Assembly: GCA_002790095.1 (NCBI GenBank)
Contig: PFUL01000197.1
Coordinates: forward strand, 1-53,920
Source of the DNA: Elusimicrobia bacterium CG_4_9_14_3_um_filter_62_55
GTDB taxonomy: Bacteria > Elusimicrobiota > Elusimicrobia > UBA1565
Length of the DNA: 53,920 nt
Direction of reading: 5' to 3'
In this document: positions 17,646 to 24,815 of the stretch, piece after piece
Position numbering within the stretch: the stretch's first letter is position 1
Layout of the letters: each line of letters opens with the position of its first letter
Translations under genes and position numbers: made by a program
The notes under the pieces: generated by a model
What the model was told of the DNA's origin: nothing
What the model saw: the letters and a program-made list of their open reading frames with translations, nothing else
Database searches by the model: none

Positions 17646-18585
17646 GAAGCGCCCCCCGGTCTCCCGCGTGCGGGTTCGCGTTCCGGCGACGACGAGCAAC
17701 CTCGGCCCCGGCTTCGACGCGGTCGGCATGGCGCTCTCTTTGCACTGCGAGGTCGATCTCGAGATCGACCGTTCCCGGCGGGGTCCCGCGCGCGTCGAAT
17801 ATTCGGGAGAGGGCGCGGGAAGCGTTCCGGACGGCGAGTCGAATCTCGTCGTGCGCTCGTTCCGGGAATTGCTCCCGAAGAAGCGTCTTCCGTTCGCGCT
17901 GCGCTTTAAAGTCCGCAACGGGATTCCGCTGGCGCGAGGGCTCGGTTCGAGCGCGGCGGCCCGCCTCGCCGGCCTGCTCGCGGCGGCGGCCGCCCGTGAT
18001 TTCAAATTCTCCCGGCCGGAAGACGCGCTCGCGCACGCGGTGCGCCTCGAAGGCCATCCCGACAACTGCGTCCCCGCGTTCTTCGGCGGCTTCCGCGTCT
18101 GCGTCTCCAGTGAGACCCCGATGCTCCATTTCCCGGTCCGAGTCCCGAAAACCCTCGGCATCGTCGTCTGCGTTCCCGACTTCGAGGTTTCGACCGAAAA
18201 GGCGCGCAAGGTCCTCCCGAAGCAGGTTCCCCTCACGACCGCCGTCGACGCCTCGAGCCGTCTCGCGCTGCTGCTGTACGCGCTGGAGACCGGTTCCTTC
18301 CCGCTTCTAAAAAAGGCCATGCGCGATTCGCTGCACGAACCGCATCGCGCCAAACTCGTCTTGGGCTACGAAAAAGTGCGCGCCGCGGCCGAACGACACG
18401 GCGCCTTCGGCGCCTGCCTTTCCGGCTCGGGACCGACCGTGCTCGCCTTCACGCCGCGCTCTGCCGAGCGCCAAGCCGCGATCGGCCGCGCGATGGCGCG
18501 CGCCTTCCGCCGCGCCGGCTCCGGAGCGCGCGCGATCGTCCTCGACGTCGACTCCCGCGGCACGAAGCTTTCCTGGGGCGGCTGA
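17635..18585 (+). CDS. thrB: Homoserine kinase
   Basis: 316 residues of the GHMP kinase superfamily, starting with GTG inside the thrC end. The first motif is VRVPATTSNLGPGFDAVGMA. The ATP-binding GHMP motif is IPLARGLGSSAAARLAGLLA, and the C-terminal glycine motif is GAFGACLSGSGPTVLAF. It phosphorylates homoserine for ThrC. Its last base pair overlaps the ATG of lysC (TGATG). Start choice is constrained by the short overlap and by homology beginning near residue 10. Confidence 0.95.
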   Translation: MAAKKRPPVSRVRVRVPATTSNLGPGFDAVGMALSLHCEVDLEIDRSRRGPARVEYSGEGAGSVPDGESNLVVRSFRELLPKKRLPFALRFKVRNGIPLARGLGSSAAARLAGLLAAAAARDFKFSRPEDALAHAVRLEGHPDNCVPAFFGGFRVCVSSETPMLHFPVRVPKTLGIVVCVPDFEVSTEKARKVLPKQVPLTTAVDASSRLALLLYALETGSFPLLKKAMRDSLHEPHRAKLVLGYEKVRAAAERHGAFGACLSGSGPTVLAFTPRSAERQAAIGRAMARAFRRAGSGARAIVLDVDSRGTKLSWGG

Positions 18586-19817
18586 TGAAGCCGGCAATAG
18601 TCATGAAATTCGGCGGAACCTCGGTCGCCGATCCCGAAAAAATCCAGCGGGCGGCGGAGCGCGCGATCGCGCTCAAACGCGGCGGCCGCTCCATCGTCGT
18701 CGTGGTCTCCGCGCCCGGGAAAATGACCGACGAACTGCTGCAGCTCGCGCGACAGATCACGCCCTCCGCCCAAGGCCGCGAGCTCGACGCCTTGGTGTCC
18801 ACCGGCGAAACGATCAGCATTTCGCTGTTCGCGATGGCCCTGGCCGCCCGGGGATGCCCGGCGATTTCCTTGACCGGACCCCAGGCGGGCGTCGAAGCAG
18901 ACGACAACCATACGCGCTCCACGATCACCCGCATCCGGCCGGCGCGCATCCTGCGGGAGTTGAAAGCGGGGAAGGTCGTCGTCGTCGCCGGATTTCAAGC
19001 GCGAAACCCAAAGGGAGAAATCACGACGCTGGGTCGGGGAGGCTCCGATCTAAGCGCCGTCGCCGTCGCCGCCGCGCTCAAGGCCGAACGCTGCGAGATT
19101 TACACCGACGTTAAAGGCGTCTACACCGCCGATCCGCGTCTGGTGTCGCAGGCGCGCCTGATCAAGCGCGTCTCCTACGAGGAGATGCTCGAGCTTTCCG
19201 CGGCCGGAGCGCAGGTGATGCTCTCGCGCTCGATCGAGGTCGCCAAACGCTACGGCGTAACGATCCATGTCCGCTCGTCGTTTCACCCGTCGTCCGGCAC
19301 GCGGATCGAGTCCCTTTCGGAGGAGAAGATGGAAGAAGCCCACGTCTCGAGCCTCGCGCTCGACAAGAGTGAAATCCGCCTCAGCATCGTCGGCGTGCCC
19401 GACCGCCCCGGCGTCGCCGCGAAGGTGCTCGCGAAACTCGCCGACGCCGGCATCCCCGTCGATCTTATCGTCCAGTCGGCCCCGACGACGGCCGGCGTCA
19501 ACGACATCTCCTTCATGACCCCCCGCGCGCACGCCGAGGACGCGAAAAAGGCGCTCGCCTCGCTGACGCTCAAGCTCGGCGCGCGCGGCGTCGACCTGCA
19601 GGATCGCGTCGTCAAGGTCACCGCCGTCGGCACCGGCTTTCGCCGCCATCCCCGGATCGCCGCGGCGATGTTCGCGACGCTCGCGAAGGCGCGCATCAAC
19701 ATCCAGATGATCTCCACCTCGGACCTGCGCGTAAGCTGCGTCATTGACCGCGCGCACGGCGAGAAGGCTCTGCGGCTCCTGCACGCCGCGTTCGGCCTCG
19801 GCAAGAAGCGGCGATGA
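18585..19817 (+). CDS. lysC: Aspartate kinase
   Basis: 410 residues, monofunctional. The kinase domain opens with VMKFGGTSVADPEKIQRAAE and contains VSTGETISISLFAMAL, TTLGRGGSDLSAVAVAAALK and EIYTDVKGVYTADPRLV. Two C-terminal ACT domains (about residues 265-335 and 345-405) include LSIVGVPDRPGVAAKVLAKL and VTAVGTGFRRHPRIAAAMFA. It makes aspartyl phosphate, the first step to lysine, methionine and threonine. The ACT pair predicts lysine and/or threonine feedback. It is the last gene of the operon; a T-rich stretch follows. Confidence 0.96.
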   Translation: MKPAIVMKFGGTSVADPEKIQRAAERAIALKRGGRSIVVVVSAPGKMTDELLQLARQITPSAQGRELDALVSTGETISISLFAMALAARGCPAISLTGPQAGVEADDNHTRSTITRIRPARILRELKAGKVVVVAGFQARNPKGEITTLGRGGSDLSAVAVAAALKAERCEIYTDVKGVYTADPRLVSQARLIKRVSYEEMLELSAAGAQVMLSRSIEVAKRYGVTIHVRSSFHPSSGTRIESLSEEKMEEAHVSSLALDKSEIRLSIVGVPDRPGVAAKVLAKLADAGIPVDLIVQSAPTTAGVNDISFMTPRAHAEDAKKALASLTLKLGARGVDLQDRVVKVTAVGTGFRRHPRIAAAMFATLAKARINIQMISTSDLRVSCVIDRAHGEKALRLLHAAFGLGKKRR

Positions 19818-19889
19818 GGCGCCTCGCCGCCGCCGGGCGAAGCCTTAAAGAAATACCGATTATTTTTTAGTCTTTTTTTTATTTTTCTT
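19816..19889 (+). terminator. Possible terminator region after lysC
   Basis: The palindrome GAGGCGCCTC (19816-19825) and a TCGCC/GGGCGA inverted repeat are followed by several T tracts between 19861 and 19889. The T run is about 20-40 bp beyond the stems, so classic intrinsic termination is uncertain. The T tracts also act as upstream AT-rich DNA for the next promoter. Confidence 0.4.
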
Positions 19890-19916
19890 GACAGGTCCGC
19901 GCCCCGCTGATATAGT
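19888..19916 (+). promoter_or_regulatory. Near-consensus sigma70 promoter for proC-rnd
   Basis: TTGACA (19888-19893), 17 bp, TATAGT (19911-19916), with T-rich UP-like DNA upstream. The predicted start is near 19923, leaving a leader of about 110 nt. This is the strongest promoter seen in the window. Confidence 0.85.
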
Positions 19917-19922
19917 TAAGCG

Positions 19923-20033
19923 ACGGCTGGGTCCGGCGGCTGTTTCGGACCCGAGCCTTCTTCCGCCTGGAACGCCGACCCATTACGGGGATTGGCTTCC
20001 GGGTTTCTTTTTGCAGGGCAACAACGAACGACC
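19923..20033 (+). other. Structured leader of the proC transcript
   Basis: About 110 nt between the predicted start site and the proC ATG at 20034. A stable stem forms between 19925-19935 and 19946-19957 (GGCT-GGGTCCG with CGGACCC-g-AGCC, one bulge). A weaker CCC/GGG pairing lies near 19978-19990, and TTTCTTTTT follows at 20003-20011. The layout is compatible with attenuation or a cis-regulatory RNA. I could not match it to a known riboswitch or to SRP RNA. Confidence 0.45.
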
Positions 20034-20864
20034 ATGCTGAAAAACAAAAAAATCGCGGTCATCGGCGCGGGCCACATCGGCTCGGCGATCATCGGCGGAA
20101 TTCTGAAAGCCAAACTCATCTCGCCCAAGAGCGTCACCGCATCCCGGCGAAGCGCCGAGGCGCTCGACGAACTCAAAAAGCGCTTCGGCATTCAAACGAC
20201 CCCCGACAACCGCAGAGCGGTCAAGGGCGCCGATATCCTCATCCTCGCGGTCAAGCCGCAGGGAGCGCCCGCCCTGCTCGAGGAAATCGCCCCCGTCGTG
20301 CGCGAGGATCAGCTGCTCATCTCGGTGATGGCCGGCGTCACCACGGAACGCATCAACAAACTTCTAGGCAAACCGAACCCGATCGTGCGCGCGATGCCCA
20401 ACACCCCGGCGCTGGTCGACGCGGGCGCGACGCCGCTTTCGAAAGGAGCGCACGCGAAGGACGCCGATCTCGCGATCGCGGAAACCATCTTCAAGGCCGT
20501 CGGCATCGTCGAGATCGTCCCCGAATCGTTGATGGACGCGGTCACGGGCCTCTCGGGCTCCGGGCCGGTGTACATCTACATGGTCATCGAGGCGCTCATC
20601 GACGGCGGCGTGAAGATGGGCATACCCCGCACCGTCGCCCGGCGTCTCGCCGCGCAAACCGTCCTCGGCGCCGCGAAACTCGTCATTGAAACGGGCAAGC
20701 ATCCGGCGATCCTTAAGGACGAGGTCACGACGCCCGGCGGCACGGCGATCGCCGCCGTGCACATGCTTGAGTCGAAAGGTCTGCGCAACGTTTTGATCGA
20801 GGCGGTCGCGACCGCCGCCCGGCGCTCGCAGGAACTTAGCCGTCCGGGGGATGCCGGATCGTGA
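20034..20864 (+). CDS. proC: Pyrroline-5-carboxylate reductase
   Basis: 276 residues from the ATG at 20034. The upstream in-frame TTG at 19992 lies within the leader and adds no homology. The NADPH-binding motif IAVIGAGHIGSAIIGGILKA opens the protein. VMAGVTTERI and VRAMPNTPALV follow, and the signature is VTGLSGSGPVYIYMVIEALI with GGVKMGIPRTVA. VTTPGGTAIAAVHMLE closes the active site. It catalyses the last step of proline synthesis. Its stop overlaps the GTG start of rnd (GTGA). Confidence 0.95.
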   Translation: MLKNKKIAVIGAGHIGSAIIGGILKAKLISPKSVTASRRSAEALDELKKRFGIQTTPDNRRAVKGADILILAVKPQGAPALLEEIAPVVREDQLLISVMAGVTTERINKLLGKPNPIVRAMPNTPALVDAGATPLSKGAHAKDADLAIAETIFKAVGIVEIVPESLMDAVTGLSGSGPVYIYMVIEALIDGGVKMGIPRTVARRLAAQTVLGAAKLVIETGKHPAILKDEVTTPGGTAIAAVHMLESKGLRNVLIEAVATAARRSQELSRPGDAGS

Positions 20865-22132
20865 GCCCCGAAAAAGCCTCGCGGGCGAAAACGAAGCCCG
20901 CGAAGGAACCCGCGAAGATGATCGAAGCCCTCGAGGAACTCGAGTGGCTCGCCGAAAAACTCAAGGGCGTCGGACATGTCGCCATCGACATGGAGTCCGA
21001 CAGCTTCTACGTCTACCACGAGAAGGTCTGCCTGCTCCAGCTCACCGCGTTCGGCGAGGATTTCGTCATCGACCCTCTCTCGGTCAAGGACATCTCACCT
21101 TTGGGCCCGATGTTCCGCGATCCGAAGATCGAGAAGATCTTCCACGCCGGCGAATACGACATCGTCTGCCTCAAACGCGACTACGGGTTCACGATCGTCA
21201 ATATCTTCGACACGATGGTCTCCTCGCGCACGCTGGGCTCCAGCCGACTCGGCCTGGCGCCGCTGATCGAGCAGCACTTCGGCGTAAAACTCTCGAAAAA
21301 GCTGCAGCGCGCGAATTGGGGAAAGCGGCCTTTGACCCCCGAGCACATCGAGTACGCGCGAAACGACACCCATTTCCTGCACGAACTGCGCGACCGCCTC
21401 GCCGCGGAACTCGACGAGAAAGGCCTGCTGCGCGACGCGCAGGACGAATTCAAGCGGCTCGAGAAGCTCGAACCCGCGTCGAAATCCTTCGACCCCGATC
21501 ACTTCTGGCACCTGCACGGCGCGCGCGACCTCGACGGGCAGCGGCGCGCCGTTCTCAAACGCCTCTACATGTTCCGGGAGAAAACCGCCGCGCGTCTCGA
21601 CCGCGCCCCCTTTCGCGTCATGCCCGAGGACCTCTTGGTGCGGATCGCGGAAAAGAAACCCGCCGACATGGACGCGCTTAAGAAAATCCGCGGCATGTCC
21701 CCGTATTTGTTCAGCAAGTTCGGCAAGGAGCTGCTTCGTGAAATCGATAAGGGCGCGGAAGCCGCCCCGGTCGAGAAGCCGCCGAAGCGCCCGAAGCGCG
21801 ACGCGTGGGACGGCGACTCGATGCGCCGCTACGAGGCGCTCCGGGAATGGCGCAAGGAAACGGCGGCGAAACGCGGGGTGAACCCCGTCGTCATCCTGCC
21901 CACCGAGGACGTCCGCCTGCTCGCGCAGTCGCCCGCGGTGAACCCCGACGATGAGAAGCATTGGCTTGAGTGCGTCAGCGAATACAAGCGGGAAGCCTAC
22001 GGCGAGGAGATTCTCGCGATCCTAAAGGCCCCGCGCCCGCAGCGCAAAAAGCGGCGCCGCTCGCGCAAAAAGAAGCCCTCCGGGGAAAACGGCGAATCAC
22101 TCGCCGTGCAGGACGCGGATCAGGAAGCGTAG
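20861..22132 (+). CDS. rnd: Ribonuclease D-like 3'-5' exonuclease with two HRDC domains
   Basis: 423 residues. The DEDDy exonuclease residues are visible: VAIDMESDSFYVY (D and E), IFHAGEYDIVCLKRDYG (D) and HIEYARNDTHFLHELRDRL (Y and D). One HRDC domain spans about 205-300 (RRAVLKRLYMFREKTAARLD) and a second about 325-385 (YEALREWRKETAAKRGVNPV). The C-terminus is Lys/Arg-rich (KKRRRSRKKK), suiting RNA binding. It acts in 3' maturation of tRNA and small RNAs. It starts with GTG overlapping proC. The last 36 bp overlap the antisense 3' end of the J-domain gene. Confidence 0.92.
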   Translation: MSPEKASRAKTKPAKEPAKMIEALEELEWLAEKLKGVGHVAIDMESDSFYVYHEKVCLLQLTAFGEDFVIDPLSVKDISPLGPMFRDPKIEKIFHAGEYDIVCLKRDYGFTIVNIFDTMVSSRTLGSSRLGLAPLIEQHFGVKLSKKLQRANWGKRPLTPEHIEYARNDTHFLHELRDRLAAELDEKGLLRDAQDEFKRLEKLEPASKSFDPDHFWHLHGARDLDGQRRAVLKRLYMFREKTAARLDRAPFRVMPEDLLVRIAEKKPADMDALKKIRGMSPYLFSKFGKELLREIDKGAEAAPVEKPPKRPKRDAWDGDSMRRYEALREWRKETAAKRGVNPVVILPTEDVRLLAQSPAVNPDDEKHWLECVSEYKREAYGEEILAILKAPRPQRKKRRRSRKKKPSGENGESLAVQDADQEA

Positions 22133-22528
22133 AAACCACACCGTCCCGAGCGCCCCGCCCGGGATCACCACGCCCCACAGCAGCACCTGCTCCGGACTCC
22201 ACGCGAACTTGAACCCCAGCTTTTCCGCCTGGGAGAACTCCTCGTCTTCGTCCCACGGTTTCGCGAACGACCGTTGATAGGTGCGCCGCAGCTCGGGCGG
22301 GTCTTCGACGACTTCCTGGGGTTCGGGAACCGGAAACCCCGAGTCGCGAAGATGCGCGTACGCGTCGCGGATTTTCATGAAGCGCTTGGTGAACACGGCC
22401 CGCTCGGTGTCGGAGCCCGCTCGGTCGGGATGCGCCTCCAGCGCCTTAAGACGGTAGGCTTGCTGGACGGCCTTCGCGTCGGAGCCCGGCTCGACGGCCA
22501 GCGTCCGGTAGGCTTCCTCGTCGGTCAC
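22097..22528 (-). CDS. J-domain protein with a C-terminal membrane helix
   Basis: 143 residues starting with GTG. The N-terminal J domain (about 1-65) has DEEAYRTLAVEPGSDAKAVQ, an HPD tripeptide in ALEAHPDRAGS, and FMKIRDAYAHLRD. A Pro/Glu linker follows. A hydrophobic helix lies near the end (about 113-137, VLLWGVVIPGGALGTVWFLR). It would recruit DnaK to the membrane; the client is unknown. The reversed order (J domain first, membrane anchor last) suggests a tail-anchored protein. The promoter TTGCGG-17-TATTCT ends 6 nt before the GTG, so the mRNA should be leaderless. Confidence 0.85.
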   Translation of the reverse strand: MTDEEAYRTLAVEPGSDAKAVQQAYRLKALEAHPDRAGSDTERAVFTKRFMKIRDAYAHLRDSGFPVPEPQEVVEDPPELRRTYQRSFAKPWDEDEEFSQAEKLGFKFAWSPEQVLLWGVVIPGGALGTVWFLRFLIRVLHGE

Positions 22529-22534
22529 GCCCTA

Positions 22535-22563
22535 AGAATAGCCCAAGCGCGCGGCCGCCGCAA
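22535..22563 (-). promoter_or_regulatory. Promoter of the J-domain gene (leaderless)
   Basis: On the minus strand TTGCGG (22558-22563), 17 bp, TATTCT (22535-22540), then 6 nt to the GTG at 22528. There is no Shine-Dalgarno. Confidence 0.6.
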
Positions 22564-22700
22564 CCCGCGCAACATCTTTTTTACCGGGCCGTAACATCCC
22601 TGAAACGACCGGCTGTTAGACTGTAAGAGTCGTTTAGGGCAACAGGCTAAGGCGTACATCAGGGCTGCAACGGCAAACCACCAACCACCTAGGCAAAAGC
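22564..22700. other. Gene-free region with an inverted repeat upstream of the J-domain gene
   Basis: No open frame with coding character was seen. AAACGAC (22603-22609) and GTCGTTT (22629-22635) form a 7-bp inverted repeat with a 19-nt loop, followed by a C/A-rich, G-poor stretch (22640-22700) that leads into the terminator hairpin. A plus-strand small RNA ending at that hairpin is possible, but no good promoter was found. Confidence 0.3.
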
Positions 22701-22743
22701 AAAGCGGCGGGATAGACCTCCTCCCCGCCGCTTTCGCTTTTCC
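22701..22743. terminator. Bidirectional terminator downstream of rlmN
   Basis: A perfect 11-bp stem (AAAGCGGCGGG at 22701-22711, CCCGCCGCTTT at 22724-22734) encloses a 12-nt loop, with T-rich DNA on both sides (cgctttt on plus, gctttt on minus). It lies just past the rlmN stop and so most likely ends that minus-strand transcript. Confidence 0.85.
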
Positions 22744-22758
22744 TATTCGGAAAAAGTC

Positions 22759-23829
22759 CTATCTTCGCTTCTTCCCCTTCCGGGCGGACGGGATCCGGGG
22801 AGTCTCGGTAATCAACTGCCCGCAGGCCCCGTCGATGTCGGTGCCGAGATTTTTGCGGATCGTCACGCTGACGCCGCGCAGCTGCAGATAATCCTTGAAA
22901 CGCTGGGCGGCCTCCTTCGTGGGCTTCTCGTGGCGCGTATCGGTCGGGTTCCAGACGATCAGGTTCACGTGCAGCAGATCCTTGCGGTCGACGCTGCGCA
23001 CGAATTTGGCGAGTTCCCGGGCGTGCTCCACGCGGTCGTTCTCTCCGGCCAAGAGCACGTACTCCAAGAAGATCTTCCGGCCCGTGCGCTTGATCGCGTA
23101 CGCCAACACCCGCTTCAAATCCTTGAGCGGATACGCCTGGTTCACCGGCACGAGCTTCGTCCGAGTCTTGTCGTCGGCCGCGTGCAAAGACAACGCAAGA
23201 TTCACCTGCGGGAACTCCTCTAAGAAGCGCTCCATCCCCGGCACGATGCCGACCGTCGACACCGAGACATGCCGCGCGGCGAGTCCGAGCCGCTCGGGGT
23301 CGAGCAGGATCTTCAAGCTCTCCAGCACCGGACCGATCGCGTGCAGCGGCTCGCCCATCCCCATGTAGACCACGTTCGACAGCCGTCCCTTGATCTTGTT
23401 TTCGCGCATGTACCGGCGCCAGAAGACGACCTGGTCGGCGATCTCCTCGGCGGTGAGATTGCGTTTAAGCCCCATCAGCCCCGTCGCGCAAAAGGTGCAG
23501 CCCATCGCGCAGCCGACCTGCGACGAGATGCAGGTGGTCCAATGCGCGCCGGGCTTGGGCTTGAGCAGCACCGACTCGATGAGTTTCTTGTCGTAAAGCC
23601 TGAGCGCCGCTTTGTGCGCGCGGCCGTCGGCCGAAACCTTGACCGTCGCGGCCGCGACGCTCGACAGGGGAACGGCTTCGGCGAGTTCCCTGCGCAGGGC
23701 GGCCGGGATCGCGGTCATGGCCTCGTAGGAGCCGATGCCGTCTTGGTACACCGCCTTTAAGACCTGCTTCAGCCGGAATTTCGGCTCGTTGCGCTCTTCG
23801 AGCGCCGCCTTCAGTTTCGCCGCGTCCAT
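22759..23829 (-). CDS. rlmN: Dual-specificity RNA methyltransferase RlmN
   Basis: 356 residues of the radical-SAM family. The CxxxCxxC cluster motif is CAMGCTFCATGLMGLKRNL. NVVYMGMGEPLHAIGPVL and the SAM-binding region VSVSTVGIVPGM are conserved. A cysteine near the end (DGACGQL) is the second catalytic Cys. It methylates C2 of A2503 in 23S rRNA and A37 of some tRNAs. The ATG at 23829 has no Shine-Dalgarno; TACAAT ends exactly 6 nt upstream, indicating a leaderless mRNA. It is divergent from gnd and ends at a strong terminator. Confidence 0.96.
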   Translation of the reverse strand: MDAAKLKAALEERNEPKFRLKQVLKAVYQDGIGSYEAMTAIPAALRRELAEAVPLSSVAAATVKVSADGRAHKAALRLYDKKLIESVLLKPKPGAHWTTCISSQVGCAMGCTFCATGLMGLKRNLTAEEIADQVVFWRRYMRENKIKGRLSNVVYMGMGEPLHAIGPVLESLKILLDPERLGLAARHVSVSTVGIVPGMERFLEEFPQVNLALSLHAADDKTRTKLVPVNQAYPLKDLKRVLAYAIKRTGRKIFLEYVLLAGENDRVEHARELAKFVRSVDRKDLLHVNLIVWNPTDTRHEKPTKEAAQRFKDYLQLRGVSVTIRKNLGTDIDGACGQLITETPRIPSARKGKKRR

Positions 23830-23835
23830 AAGGGG

Positions 23836-23841
23836 ATTGTA
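23836..23841 (-). promoter_or_regulatory. -10 element predicting leaderless rlmN mRNA
   Basis: TACAAT on the minus strand (23836-23841), 6 nt before the ATG at 23829. No clear -35 at the standard spacing. Confidence 0.5.
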
Positions 23842-23913
23842 GCTATTCGCATCCCCAAGCGGTTCCTAAAAAGCTACAAGCTACTATCCGACGCCCCGCC
23901 TCAGGAGGCCCTT

Positions 23914-24810
23914 ATGCAGCTCGCGATGATCGGTCTGGGAAAGATGGGTTTGAACATGACCAAGCGCCTCATTCAGGGCGGCCACCGGGTCGTCGGCTAC
24001 GCGCACACAAAGAAATCCGTCGCCGCCGCGGTCCGCATCGGCGCGACCGGAGCCCGTTCGCTGGAAGAAGCGGTCGCCAAGCTGTCCTCGCCCCGCGTGG
24101 TCTGGCTCATGATCCCGGCGGGAAAACCGGTGCACGACGCGATCGCCCGCCTCTCGTCTCTGCTGAAAAAAGGGGACATCCTCATAGACGGCGGCAACTC
24201 CCATTTCAAAGAAGATGAACTCCACGCCGCGATGCTCAAACCCCGCGGCATCCACTACCTCGATATCGGAGTCAGCGGCGGGATCTGGGGGCTGGACATC
24301 GGCTACTGCATGATGGCGGGCGGCGGGAAAGCCGCATTCCGGACGGTCGAACCCGCCCTGAAAACCCTGGCGCCGAAAGACGGCTACGCGCATGTCGGAC
24401 CCGTCGGGGCCGGTCATTATGTGAAGATGGTCCACAATGGGGTCGAGTACGCCTTGATGCAGTCCTACGCGGAAGGCTTCGAGCTGATGCGCGCCTCGCC
24501 CTACAAGATCGATCTCCGGCAGGTCGCCCACCTGTGGAATCAAGGAAGCGTCGTGCGTTCCTGGCTGCTGGAACTCGCCGAGGACGCGTTCAAGAAAGAC
24601 CCGGGGCTCAAGAACATAAAGGGCTTCGTCAACGACTCCGGGGAGGGCCGCTGGACCGTGCTGGACGCGGTTGAAAACGCCGTTCCCGCGTCGACGATCG
24701 CGCTGGCGCTTTTCCGCCGCTTCCGCTCGCGGCAGCGGGATTCCTTCTCCGATAAGGTCCTCGCGGCTCTGCGCAACGAGTTCGGCGGACACGCGGTCAA
24801 GAAGGCCTGA
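23914..24810 (+). CDS. gnd: 6-phosphogluconate dehydrogenase, short (decarboxylating) type
   Basis: 298 residues, the short GntZ/YqeC-like class, not the long (about 470-residue) form. The cofactor motif is MIGLGKMGLNMTKRLIQGGH. IDGGNSHFKED, YLDIGVSGGIWGLDIGYCMM and the substrate/catalytic stretch GAGHYVKMVHNGVEYALMQS are all present. It oxidises 6-phosphogluconate to ribulose 5-phosphate; short forms often prefer NAD+. A clear AGGAGG lies 7 nt before the ATG and TACTAT at 23882-23887 may be the -10. zwf follows after 5 bp, so both oxidative pentose phosphate enzymes are coupled. Confidence 0.93.
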   Translation: MQLAMIGLGKMGLNMTKRLIQGGHRVVGYAHTKKSVAAAVRIGATGARSLEEAVAKLSSPRVVWLMIPAGKPVHDAIARLSSLLKKGDILIDGGNSHFKEDELHAAMLKPRGIHYLDIGVSGGIWGLDIGYCMMAGGGKAAFRTVEPALKTLAPKDGYAHVGPVGAGHYVKMVHNGVEYALMQSYAEGFELMRASPYKIDLRQVAHLWNQGSVVRSWLLELAEDAFKKDPGLKNIKGFVNDSGEGRWTVLDAVENAVPASTIALALFRRFRSRQRDSFSDKVLAALRNEFGGHAVKKA

Positions 24811-24815
24811 CTCCG

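Noticed and set aside
19923-20033. SRP (4.5S) RNA in the proC leader
   Set aside because: It lacks the conserved apical tetraloop domain (GGTCAGG ... AGCAGCC) and is followed by a good coding start.
22600-22745. c-di-GMP (GEMM) riboswitch, suggested by AGGGCAACAGG and GGCAAACC
   Set aside because: The order and spacing of conserved GEMM elements are absent, and the downstream gene in that direction would be antisense.
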